A stretch of DNA of 64,000 nucleotides from Levilactobacillus namurensis DSM 19117 (GTDB taxonomy: Bacteria > Bacillota > Bacilli > Lactobacillales > Lactobacillaceae). A program made the translations under genes and the position numbers. Position 1 is the stretch's first letter. Each line of letters starts with the position of its first letter. The stretch is from assembly GCF_001434785.1 (NCBI RefSeq), contig NZ_AZDT01000001.1:1-64000 (forward strand), read 5' to 3'. Shown in pieces: positions 16,566 through 24,331 of this stretch. A model generated the notes under the pieces. The model had not been told where the DNA came from. It saw only the letters and a list, made by a program, of their open reading frames with translations, and searched no databases.

Positions 16566-17807
16566 TTGGCAAAGTACGAAAACTTGATTCCCCGCTTTTT
16601 GAAATACGTGAAGATCAACACCCGTTCGGATCCTAGCTCGACCACGGTGCCGTCAACGCCCCGGTTGACAGAATTCGCTGAAGGTTTGGTCACGGACCTG
16701 ACGGCCATTGGGCTGAAGAACGTTCACATCAATCAGCAGTCGGCTTACGTTTACGCTACCTTACCAGCTAACACGGATAAAGCCGTCAAGAAGATTGGCT
16801 ACATCTCCCACTTCGATACGGCCGACTTCAACAGCGAAAACATTCAGCCCCAGATCGTGGAAAACTATGATGGTCAGTCGGTCATCAAGTTGGATGCTGC
16901 TGGTAAGTACACCTTGGATCCAGCCGTCTTCCCGAACCTGAAGAACTACGCGGGCCAGACGTTGATCACCACTAACGGGCAGACGCTGTTAGGCGCTGAC
17001 GACAAGTCCGGGGTCGCCGAGATCATGGCGGCCATGGAATACTTGATTGCCCATCCCGAAATCAAGCACGGTGAAATTGAAATCGGCTTGGGTCCCGACG
17101 AAGAAATCGGGACGGGGGCGGACCACTTTGACGTCGCCGACTTCGGGGCCGATATCGCCTACACGGTCGACGGGGGACCTTTGGGCCAACTGGAGTACGA
17201 AACGTTCAACGCCGCAGATGCGCAGGTCACCGTTACCGGGACCAACGTGCACCCCGCTGAAGCCAAGGGTGTGATGGTCAACGCGTCGCAGGTCGCCATG
17301 GACTTCCACGCGGCTTTGCCGGAACATGACCGTCCGGAAAAGACGGAAGGCCGAGAAGGTTTCTTCCACTTGTATAAGATGACGGGAGACGTTGATACGG
17401 CCCACCTGAGTTACATTATTCGGGACCACGACCATGACGTCTTCGAAGACCGCAAGAAGCTCTTCCAAGGTGTGGCCGACCAGATGAACCAAGCGTTTGG
17501 GTCTGACCGGGTTCAGGTCACGATTAAGGACCAGTACTACAACATGCGGGAAGTGATCGAAAAGGACATGACGGTGGTGAACCTGGCCAAGGAAGCTTAT
17601 GAAGACTTGGACATCAAGCCACTAATCTTCCCAGTTCGCGGCGGTACTGACGGGTCGAAGATCTCGTTTATGGGGTTACCGACACCGAACTTATTTGCCG
17701 GGGGCGAAAACATGCACGGTCGGTTCGAATACGTGTCCGAACAAACCATGGAACGGGCGACGGACGTCCTGATTAAGATTGCGGAACTGGCGGAACAACA
17801 GGCTTAA
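16566..17807 (+). CDS. pepT: Peptidase T (tripeptide aminopeptidase)
   Basis: 413 aa. Cytoplasmic M20B zinc enzyme that releases the first residue of tripeptides. Zinc ligands and catalytic residues are seen at H82 and D84 (SHFDTAD), D145 (LGADDKSG) and E179/E180 (PDEEIGTG), with later VDGG and a final histidine in NMHGRFE. The dimerisation lid lies about residues 215-320. The start is TTG, 9 bases after GAGGAG (16551-16556); no in-frame ATG fits. It is separated from clpB by the clpB control region, and I see no dedicated terminator apart from the hairpin at 17878. Confidence 0.94.
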   Translation: MAKYENLIPRFLKYVKINTRSDPSSTTVPSTPRLTEFAEGLVTDLTAIGLKNVHINQQSAYVYATLPANTDKAVKKIGYISHFDTADFNSENIQPQIVENYDGQSVIKLDAAGKYTLDPAVFPNLKNYAGQTLITTNGQTLLGADDKSGVAEIMAAMEYLIAHPEIKHGEIEIGLGPDEEIGTGADHFDVADFGADIAYTVDGGPLGQLEYETFNAADAQVTVTGTNVHPAEAKGVMVNASQVAMDFHAALPEHDRPEKTEGREGFFHLYKMTGDVDTAHLSYIIRDHDHDVFEDRKKLFQGVADQMNQAFGSDRVQVTIKDQYYNMREVIEKDMTVVNLAKEAYEDLDIKPLIFPVRGGTDGSKISFMGLPTPNLFAGGENMHGRFEYVSEQTMERATDVLIKIAELAEQQA

Positions 17808-17814
17808 TTTAATT

Positions 17815-17831
17815 AGTCAAAATTGGTCAAA
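17815..17831 (+). promoter_or_regulatory. CtsR operator of clpB
   Basis: AGTCAAA-ATT-GGTCAAA matches the heptad direct-repeat consensus (RGTCAAA, 3 bases, RGTCAAA) of the heat-shock repressor CtsR. Confidence 0.85.
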
Positions 17832-17836
17832 TTATT

Positions 17837-17864
17837 TTGAATTTGGCTTAGAATCGGTTAGAAT
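17837..17864 (+). promoter_or_regulatory. clpB promoter
   Basis: -35 TTGAAT (17837-17842), 16-base spacer, -10 TAGAAT (17859-17864). The CtsR site abuts the -35. Confidence 0.6.
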
Positions 17865-17877
17865 ATGAGTGAAAGTT

Positions 17878-17905
17878 GAGGTAAACCTTGGTTTGCCTCT
17901 TTTTT
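17878..17905 (+). terminator. Terminator-like hairpin in the clpB leader
   Basis: GAGGTAAACC and GGTTTGCCTC pair around TT and are followed by seven T. It may end pepT read-through. It lies downstream of the predicted clpB promoter, so clpB transcripts must also pass it. Confidence 0.7.
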
Positions 17906-17945
17906 AACCATAAAAATAACAGTCATTTGAATGGGGGACGACGGT

Positions 17946-20555
17946 TTGAATCCAGAAAAGTTTACACAGGCCTTAAGCGATGCACTGGCGGAGGCCCAGC
18001 AGATTGCGATGACGCGTAAGCACCAAGCGGTCACGGTAGCGCACCTTTTTAAATTCTTAGTGCAACCTGGAGAGTTGGCCCGCCAACTCTTTACAGATGC
18101 GGGGGCGGATGCGGCCCAGCTCGATGCCGAACTGGATCGTGAGTTGGACGGTATCAGTACCGTCACGGGTAGCGGCGTTCAATACGGGCAAGAGTTTTCG
18201 CGGAACCTCACGGAGCTGTTACAAAAGGCCGATACGATTCGGGCCAGCTATCGCGATGAGTATCTGGCGATTGATACGGTCGTACTTGCGGTGATGCAAC
18301 TGACCGGAGAGACGTTTACTGATTATCTGAAGCAACAGGGCGTCACGGAACAGCGGGTCCGGCAAGCCGTGGAAAAGTTGCGCGGCGGTGAACGGGTGAC
18401 CTCGAAGAACCAAGAAGACCAATATAAAGCCTTAGAGAAGTACGGGACGGACCTGGTCAAGGCCATGCGCAGTGGCAAGATCGATCCGATCATCGGGCGG
18501 GATGATGAAATTCTGTCAGTGATTCGGATTCTATCCCGCAAGACTAAGAATAATCCGGTCTTGATTGGGGAACCAGGGGTCGGTAAAACGGCGATCGTTG
18601 AGGGACTCGCACAACGGATCGTCCGGGGGGATGTTCCGGACAATTTAAAGGATAAGACGATTTTCTCACTCGATATGGGTTCCCTGATTGCGGGGGCCAA
18701 GTACCGAGGAGAATTCGAAGAACGATTGAAAGCCGTTTTAAAGGAAGTCACCAAGAGTAACGGCCAGATCATCATGTTCATTGATGAAATCCACAATATT
18801 GTGGGGGCCGGCAAGTCCGAAGGCAGTATGGACGCCGGTAACCTCCTAAAGCCAATGCTGGCCCGAGGAGAGCTTCACTTGATTGGGGCCACGACGCTTG
18901 ACGAATACCGGCAGTATCTGGAGCAGGATAAGGCCCTGGCACGACGGTTCCAACGGGTCTTAGTAGGAGAACCCAGCATCGAAGACACGGTGACGATTCT
19001 GCGGGGATTGCGCGAACGTTTCGAGATTCATCACGGCGTTCGGATCCACGATAACGCTTTGGTGGCGGCGGCTAAGCTGTCGGACCGTTATCTGACCGAC
19101 CGGTTCTTGCCGGATAAGGCGATCGATTTGGTCGATGAAGCCTCCGCTTCGATTCGGGTGGAAATGAACTCGGCCCCTACGGCCTTGGACCAATCCCGGC
19201 GACAACTGATGCGGATGCAGGTTGAACAGACGGCGCTGAAGCAGGAGACCGATGCGGCGTCGCAGAAACGCCTGAAGACGCTCCAGAAAGAGTTGGCCGA
19301 TACCAAGGAAAAGGTCGACCAGTTAAGCGCACGGTGGAACGACGAAAAGGCCGCCATCAAGCGACTGGGCGACAAGAAGACGGCCATTGATCAGGCGAAG
19401 CGCGAACTAGCCAATGCCGAAAGCCAATATGATCTGAACAAGGCCGCCGAATTACAACACGGGACGATTCCGCAGTTGCAAAAGGAGTTAGCAGCCTTAG
19501 AACAGCAGGACCAGCAGCAATACTGGTTGGTCTCTGAATCCGTCACGGAAAATGAAATCGCGGCGGTCGTCAGTCGAATGACGGGGATTCCGGTGACCAA
19601 GCTGGTTCAGGGCGAACGGGAGAAACTATTGAAGCTAGGAGACCGGCTGCATGACCGGGTCGTGGGTCAAGACCAGGCCGTGAACGCGGTCGCCGATGCC
19701 GTCTTGCGCTCCCGGGCGGGGTTACAAGACCCGACCAAGCCATTGGGATCATTCCTATTCTTGGGGCCGACCGGTGTTGGGAAGACCGAATTAGCCAAGG
19801 CTCTGGCCGAAAACTTGTTTGACAGCGAAGACCACATGGTTCGGATCGACATGAGTGAATACATGGAGAAGGAGTCCGTTTCGCGGTTAGTGGGCGCGGC
19901 ACCGGGCTATGTGGGATACGAAGAAGGGGGCCAACTGACGGAGGCCGTTCGGCGGAACCCGTACACCATCGTGCTCTTTGACGAAGTCGAGAAGGCCCAC
20001 CCGGACGTCTTCAACCTCCTCTTACAGGTCCTAGACGACGGTCGGCTGACGGACAGCCAAGGTCGGACGGTCGACTTCAAGAATACGATTTTGATCATGA
20101 CCTCTAACCTGGGATCGGACATCCTGTTGCAGGGAACCAATGACCAGGGACAGATTACCCCGACGGCTCAGCAACAGGTGGCCCAGCTCCTGCAAAGTCA
20201 TTTCCGGCCAGAATTCTTGAACCGAATTGACGAGACCATTATGTTTACGCCACTGAGCTTAGCGGACGTTCAACAGATCGTGGTTAAGTTAGTCGGTCAC
20301 CTAGCGACCCGGCTACACGAGCAACAGTTGGACTTGACCATCACGCCGGCGGCTCAGGCTTGGATCGCGCAGGCGGGGTACCTTCCTGCCTATGGGGCGC
20401 GACCGTTGCAACGGTTTATCACGACCCACGTGGAGACGCCGTTGGCTAAACAGCTGATTGCGGGGCAGATTCCGGCCCACAGTCTGATCACAATCGACGT
20501 GGCGGACGATCACTTGACCTTCACCCACGCCTTACAAGCGGCGGCCCAGTCGTAA
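17946..20555 (+). CDS. clpB: ATP-dependent disaggregase ClpB
   Basis: 869 aa from the TTG at 17946. Rescues aggregated proteins with DnaK. An N domain (about 1-145) precedes AAA+ domain 1 with Walker A GEPGVGKT at 208-215. A long coiled-coil M domain (about 400-525), which distinguishes ClpB from ClpC/ClpE, comes next, then AAA+ domain 2 with Walker A GPTGVGKT at 607-614. The frame opens at ATG 17931, but GGGGGA (17933-17938) is a ribosome binding site for TTG, giving the usual start (M)NPEKFTQAL. Repression by CtsR is supported by the operator upstream. Confidence 0.95.
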   Translation: MNPEKFTQALSDALAEAQQIAMTRKHQAVTVAHLFKFLVQPGELARQLFTDAGADAAQLDAELDRELDGISTVTGSGVQYGQEFSRNLTELLQKADTIRASYRDEYLAIDTVVLAVMQLTGETFTDYLKQQGVTEQRVRQAVEKLRGGERVTSKNQEDQYKALEKYGTDLVKAMRSGKIDPIIGRDDEILSVIRILSRKTKNNPVLIGEPGVGKTAIVEGLAQRIVRGDVPDNLKDKTIFSLDMGSLIAGAKYRGEFEERLKAVLKEVTKSNGQIIMFIDEIHNIVGAGKSEGSMDAGNLLKPMLARGELHLIGATTLDEYRQYLEQDKALARRFQRVLVGEPSIEDTVTILRGLRERFEIHHGVRIHDNALVAAAKLSDRYLTDRFLPDKAIDLVDEASASIRVEMNSAPTALDQSRRQLMRMQVEQTALKQETDAASQKRLKTLQKELADTKEKVDQLSARWNDEKAAIKRLGDKKTAIDQAKRELANAESQYDLNKAAELQHGTIPQLQKELAALEQQDQQQYWLVSESVTENEIAAVVSRMTGIPVTKLVQGEREKLLKLGDRLHDRVVGQDQAVNAVADAVLRSRAGLQDPTKPLGSFLFLGPTGVGKTELAKALAENLFDSEDHMVRIDMSEYMEKESVSRLVGAAPGYVGYEEGGQLTEAVRRNPYTIVLFDEVEKAHPDVFNLLLQVLDDGRLTDSQGRTVDFKNTILIMTSNLGSDILLQGTNDQGQITPTAQQQVAQLLQSHFRPEFLNRIDETIMFTPLSLADVQQIVVKLVGHLATRLHEQQLDLTITPAAQAWIAQAGYLPAYGARPLQRFITTHVETPLAKQLIAGQIPAHSLITIDVADDHLTFTHALQAAAQS

Positions 20556-20587
20556 ACTCAGGCGACGTTACCCACGAATAGTATTTT

Positions 20588-20636
20588 AAAAATGCCTGCC
20601 TTCTAACGGTTGTTTCAGTTGAAGGGAGGCATTTTT
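20588..20636 (+). terminator. Terminator after clpB
   Basis: AAAAATGCCT...CCTTC pairs with GAAGG...AGGCATTTTT around a 17-base loop; ends in five T. Confidence 0.85.
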
Positions 20637-20692
20637 GGCGGCGCATCGGGGGCAATGCGGTTCACCCCGCGGACGGTTTAGAGAGACTATCG

Positions 20693-20721
20693 TTGCTCTT
20701 AGGCTGATTTTAAGCTACACT
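20693..20721 (+). promoter_or_regulatory. Promoter of the amino acid permease
   Basis: -35 TTGCTC (20693-20698), 17-base spacer, -10 TACACT (20716-20721). Confidence 0.6.
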
Positions 20722-20756
20722 GTTTTGATAATTGAAAATAGGAAAGTTGAGGCTAT

Positions 20757-22106
20757 ATGGAAAATCAACAATTGGCAAGAAAGTTAAAGCGGCGGCACGT
20801 TCAGATGATTGCGCTGGGAGGCGCCATCGGGACCGGACTCTTCTTAGGTTCCGGGACGGCCATTCAAAAGGCGGGTCCTTCGATCCTGCTAGCCTACGCC
20901 ATTGGGGGCTTCTTCTGTTACCTGATGATGCGCGCGTTGGGGGAACTGTTACTCTCGGATACGCGGAAACACTCTTTTTTGGAATTTGTGAATCAATATT
21001 TAGGCAAGAAGTATGAATTTGCGATTGGCTGGACTTACTGGCTATGTTGGGTCAGCCTTGCGATGGCCGATCTGACGGCCAGTGGGATCTATATTCGCTA
21101 CTGGTTCCCGGGAATCCCGCAGTGGCTGACGCCGTTGATCATCATCGTGATTCTGTTGGCGTTCAACCTGCTCTCCGTGAGTGCCTTCGGGGAACTGGAG
21201 TACTGGTTCTCGATGATCAAGGTCGTCGCAATCGTAGCCTTGATCGTTACTGGGGTGGCCTTGATTGGGTCGAGCGCCACGGTGGGCGGTCATACCGTCA
21301 CTATGGCGAACCTGGTTAGTCACGGGGGCTTCTTCCCTAAGGGGCTAAGTGGCTTTGTGATGTCGTTTTCACTCGTGATCTTTGCCTTCACGGGGATTGA
21401 AATGGTGGGAATCACGGCCGGAGAAGCCGAGAACCCCGAAAAGGAACTACCCCGGGCCATCAATAGTTTGCCCCTGCGAATCTCGTTCTTCTACGTTGGG
21501 GCGTTGTTGGTGATCATGAGCATCTACCCTTGGACGGCGATTACGCCAGCCCAATCACCGTTCGTGCAAGTCTTTAGTGACGTGGGCATCAAAGCCGCGG
21601 CCAGCATCATCAACTTCGTGGTCTTGACCGCTGCGCTGTCGGCCTGCAACAGTGCCATCTTTAGTACCAGTCGGACCCTGTTCACGTTGTCCCATGGCGA
21701 TAATGCGCCTAAGTGGATGGGGAAGGTCAACCGGTATAACGTGCCGGCACGGTCGTTAGCCTTTTCATCCGGGATTCTGTTGGTGATCGTGGTCTTGAAC
21801 TACGTGATGCCTAGCACGGTCTTCACGTTGATCTCGAACGTGGCGACGACTAACTTTATCATCGTGTGGTGTTCGTTGTTGGCCTGCCACTTGGTGTACA
21901 AACGGACCATGGATTCCAGCCACAACCCCTTCAAGTTGCCGCTGTTTCCTTGGACCAACTGGGCGACCATGGCCTTCTTTATTGCAGTGACCGTGGTGCT
22001 ATGCTTCGATCCCGTCAACCGCTGGGCGGTCATCGGGTCAGTGGTTTGGTTTGCGGCGTTATTAGGGAGCGAAACGCTTCTGCGACGGCGCCAAGCTCAA
22101 TCGTAA
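20757..22106 (+). CDS. Amino acid permease (AAT/APC family)
   Basis: 449 aa with about 12 membrane helices. The N-terminal RKLKRRHVQMIALGGAIGTGLF is the family signature: GAIGTGLF forms the unwound part of helix 1 that binds the amino and carboxyl groups of the substrate. FTGIEMVGITAGEAENPEK around residues 205-225 is the helix 6 region. The protein is a proton-coupled importer; the exact amino acid cannot be told from sequence alone. It stands alone with its own promoter. It is convergent with the WYL regulator gene, with 30 bases between their ends. Confidence 0.9.
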   Translation: MENQQLARKLKRRHVQMIALGGAIGTGLFLGSGTAIQKAGPSILLAYAIGGFFCYLMMRALGELLLSDTRKHSFLEFVNQYLGKKYEFAIGWTYWLCWVSLAMADLTASGIYIRYWFPGIPQWLTPLIIIVILLAFNLLSVSAFGELEYWFSMIKVVAIVALIVTGVALIGSSATVGGHTVTMANLVSHGGFFPKGLSGFVMSFSLVIFAFTGIEMVGITAGEAENPEKELPRAINSLPLRISFFYVGALLVIMSIYPWTAITPAQSPFVQVFSDVGIKAAASIINFVVLTAALSACNSAIFSTSRTLFTLSHGDNAPKWMGKVNRYNVPARSLAFSSGILLVIVVLNYVMPSTVFTLISNVATTNFIIVWCSLLACHLVYKRTMDSSHNPFKLPLFPWTNWATMAFFIAVTVVLCFDPVNRWAVIGSVVWFAALLGSETLLRRRQAQS

Positions 22107-22136
22107 CTTACTGAATTTGGGTCGTGAAGGCCGTCT

Positions 22137-23087
22137 TTAGGGACGGTCGGCACGGCCCGTTTTGTATTGGTCTAGTATCTGGTGTAGGGCGGTGAGGTAG
22201 GCTTGGCGCAAGCTGGCGGGGGCGATGACTTTGACTTGGGCACCCAGTCCCAAGAGGTATTGGACCATGTAGGCCTGTTCGCTGGGAGCGTACTTGCCCG
22301 TTAGCCAATCTTGGTCGGCGTGGTGGTCAAGGTGCATATTGGGGTAGCGGTTCTTTTGCACTTCTTCTCGGCCGAGAGGGGTCAGCTGACAGCGAAAGGG
22401 AATCGTGTAATGGGCGTCTTGGTACCGCTGAAAGGCCTGGGGTAAGTCGCTACTGGTAAATGGGGCGACACGGTCCGTTGGAGTCAGGGCTTGAATGGCA
22501 TCGCAGCGGTAGATTCCCCAGGACTGTTCAGCCAAGTGGTAGCCGCTAAAGAACCAGATGCCGTGGCGAAAGAGGAGGTCGTAGAGTTGAAAGTCGCCGG
22601 TGTAGGGGGCAATGTTCAAGGTCAGATGGACCACCTGCGGCTTTAAGATGGCGGAGAGTAAGTCCGGGAGAAAGTTGGGACGGTCCAGGTTGGTGACGGT
22701 GTAGTAGTGGACCACTTGCTGGAGGCGGTCGACGGTCCGTTGTTCCTGGTGGGGCAACGTTGCCATGAGTTTATCGTAGATGGTCCGGTAAGACTGGTCG
22801 AAGGGGGTCACGGCGAGGAGCCGGAGCGCTTTGATAGCGAAGAACAAGGCGTTGACCTCTTGGAGGTTAAAGGTCACGGGAATCCAGAGTCGCCGGTGGA
22901 TCAGTTGGTAGCCGCCGTAACGACCGGGCTCGACGTAAAAGGCCAGTCCGAGTTGTTCTAGGGCGGCGATGTCCCGTAAGGCGGTGCGTTTTGAAATCTG
23001 AAACTTCGTCATGAGGTCGGCCAGATGAAACTGAGTTTGGTTACTGAGAAAGATCAGTTCTTGGTTGAGCCGTTCAGAACGGGTCAT
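22137..23087 (-). CDS. WYL-domain transcriptional regulator (YafY type)
   Basis: 316 aa. The N-terminal helix-turn-helix (about residues 5-60) contains LADLMTKFQISKRTALRDIAALE. A linker and the WYL domain follow (about 135-215), containing LYDLLFRHGIWFFSGYHLAEQSWGIYRCDAI, then a C-terminal WCX-like region. WYL proteins sense nucleic acids or small ligands. The GTG at 23096 overlaps the ribosome binding site region; AAGGAG with 8-base spacing fits ATG 23087. It is divergent from the azoreductase gene and probably controls both genes through the inverted repeat at 23114-23138. Confidence 0.85.
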   Translation of the reverse strand: MTRSERLNQELIFLSNQTQFHLADLMTKFQISKRTALRDIAALEQLGLAFYVEPGRYGGYQLIHRRLWIPVTFNLQEVNALFFAIKALRLLAVTPFDQSYRTIYDKLMATLPHQEQRTVDRLQQVVHYYTVTNLDRPNFLPDLLSAILKPQVVHLTLNIAPYTGDFQLYDLLFRHGIWFFSGYHLAEQSWGIYRCDAIQALTPTDRVAPFTSSDLPQAFQRYQDAHYTIPFRCQLTPLGREEVQKNRYPNMHLDHHADQDWLTGKYAPSEQAYMVQYLLGLGAQVKVIAPASLRQAYLTALHQILDQYKTGRADRP

Positions 23088-23113
23088 GGGAACCACTCCT
23101 TAAAAAGATTTTC

Positions 23114-23138
23114 AATGGTGCCATTAATTGTCACCATT
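23114..23138. promoter_or_regulatory. Inverted-repeat operator between regulator and azoreductase
   Basis: AATGGTG (23114-23120) and CACCATT (23132-23138), 11 bases apart. The right arm overlaps the -35 of the azoreductase promoter, which fits repression. Confidence 0.6.
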
Positions 23139-23156
23139 CAACGCTATGCTTAGTAT
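23128..23156 (+). promoter_or_regulatory. Azoreductase promoter
   Basis: -35 TTGTCA (23128-23133), 17-base spacer, -10 TAGTAT (23151-23156). Confidence 0.65.
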
Positions 23157-23186
23157 ATCAAATCGAAACCACTAAGGAGTTTTTAG

Positions 23187-23831
23187 ATGACCACACTTTT
23201 GATTAACGCCCACCCAGATTTTCAAAATGACCAACACTATTCGGCAAAGTTAGCCCAGCGCTTCCTAGAACACTATCAGGCGGCCTTCCCGGAACAGACC
23301 GTCGATGTTTTGAACCTATACGGGACCGAGATTCCGCAACTGACCACGACAGCACTCTTGGGTGTCTGGCGCAAGCAGGCCCAACACGTGACGTTGACGC
23401 CGGACGAGCAACACACAGCCGCCGTGAATCGCCAGTTATTAACACAATTCAAGGCCCACCACCGAATCGTCATCGTGTCGCCGTTGCACAACTTTAACGT
23501 CACGGCGCGGTTAAAGGACTACCTGGACAATATCCTGGTTGCCCGAGAGACGTTCCGGTACACGGAAGCGGGGTCGGTGGGGTTGATGACTGACGATTAC
23601 CGGGTGCTCTTATTACAGGCCAGTGGGAGTGTCTATACCCGCCAAGACCGCTACACCCCCATGGAATTCTCCCGGCTCTATTTGGATAAGATGTTTACGG
23701 AGGTCATGGGCTTTGACACCTTTGACATTGTCCGGATTCAGGGTACCCAGACCCACGGCGTCCGGATCGACGATGCCGTTCAGGCGGGCTATCGCGACCT
23801 GGATGCGGCGTTTACTCAGTTTTACCGGTAG
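23187..23831 (+). CDS. azoR: FMN-dependent NADH-azoreductase / quinone reductase
   Basis: 214 aa flavodoxin-like enzyme. It passes two electrons from NAD(P)H through FMN to quinones or azo compounds, usually a defence against electrophiles. TLLINAHPDF near the start and SPLHNFNVTARLKDYLDNIL around residues 95-115 are the FMN-binding loops of the AzoR/AcpD family; ARETFRYTEAG follows. AAGGAG precedes the ATG by 9 bases. Together with the divergent WYL regulator it looks like a self-contained stress-response pair. The gene symbol is by family, and the natural substrate is unknown. Confidence 0.87.
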   Translation: MTTLLINAHPDFQNDQHYSAKLAQRFLEHYQAAFPEQTVDVLNLYGTEIPQLTTTALLGVWRKQAQHVTLTPDEQHTAAVNRQLLTQFKAHHRIVIVSPLHNFNVTARLKDYLDNILVARETFRYTEAGSVGLMTDDYRVLLLQASGSVYTRQDRYTPMEFSRLYLDKMFTEVMGFDTFDIVRIQGTQTHGVRIDDAVQAGYRDLDAAFTQFYR

Positions 23832-23969
23832 GCAGTCAACCCTAGTTTAGTCACGGGGCAGGCGGTGATAACCCCCGCCTTACTGGTTGGTCCTGACGAG
23901 GTTGGAAATTGAGCGTTCCAAAGCAATGGTTTCTAACGTTTGAAATTGGAAGGATCAACGTGGGGGACT

Positions 23970-24130
23970 GTTAAAACCAAACGATAAGGCGTAACCCTTA
24001 TTAGACCTCGAGCCCGTGGTACGCCTCATCATACATTTGATGGGTTGACGCCATGGTTACAAACAACTAACGGTCGTCGTTACGCAAGTAATCACTGTGA
24101 CCTTATCCTGCTGGGGATGAGGTCTTTTTT
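23970..24130 (+). ncRNA. Candidate structured RNA ending in a terminator
   Basis: GGCGTAACCC (23988-23997) can pair with GGGTTGACGCC (24042-24052) with one bulge, and AACCA (23975-23979) with TGGTT (24054-24058) outside it. CATCA/TGATG closes an inner loop. TAACG (24068-24072) pairs with CGTTA (24078-24082). A terminator closes the unit at 24099-24130. I see no clear promoter and no match to a family I know. The next gene, dnaE, has its own promoter, so a free small RNA is more likely than a riboswitch. Confidence 0.4.
24099..24130 (+). terminator. Terminator of the candidate RNA
   Basis: GACCTTATCC pairs with GGGATGAGGTC, followed by six T. Confidence 0.8.
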
Positions 24131-24294
24131 AATTGATAATAGTTGTCAATCATAAGATTAGGTGCTGCGGCCTGATAGCGCATTAGGTTCCTGTAAGGTG
24201 GATGACGATCACCACGGTTTTATTTTAAGACCGGCCACACCGGTTGGGAGATGTTGGAACGTCCGTTCGTTTCTCCGGATTTTCTAGGGGTTTC

Positions 24295-24303
24295 TGGTAT
24301 AAT
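24295..24303 (+). promoter_or_regulatory. dnaE promoter, extended -10
   Basis: TGG-TATAAT, with TATAAT at 24298-24303; the preceding TG gives an extended -10. No strong -35. It lies 28 bases before the chosen GTG start. Confidence 0.65.
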
Positions 24304-24331
24304 GGACAGGATAAGAAAGGGGAGAAGCGGT

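Larger units (their letters stand above)
23832..24331. other. Gene-free stretch between azoR and dnaE
   Basis: Holds a small GC-rich hairpin (23860-23880), a TTGGAA/TTCCAA repeat near 23901-23920, the candidate structured RNA at 23970-24130, a 19-bp imperfect palindrome ATTGATAATAGTTGTCAAT (24132-24150) resembling a Fur-family box, and the dnaE promoter. No tRNA, no known riboswitch and no ORF were recognised. Confidence 0.55.

Noticed and set aside
24005-24030. Possible T-box (CCGTGGTACGCC resembles part of AGGGTGGNACCGCG)
   Set aside because: The conserved AGGGTGG part, the specifier stem features and a downstream aminoacyl-tRNA synthetase or amino acid gene are missing.
23970-24130. M-box, 6S RNA, tmRNA or RNase P RNA
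   Set aside because: The conserved blocks of each family were looked for by eye and not found; the stretch was left as an unassigned RNA candidate.
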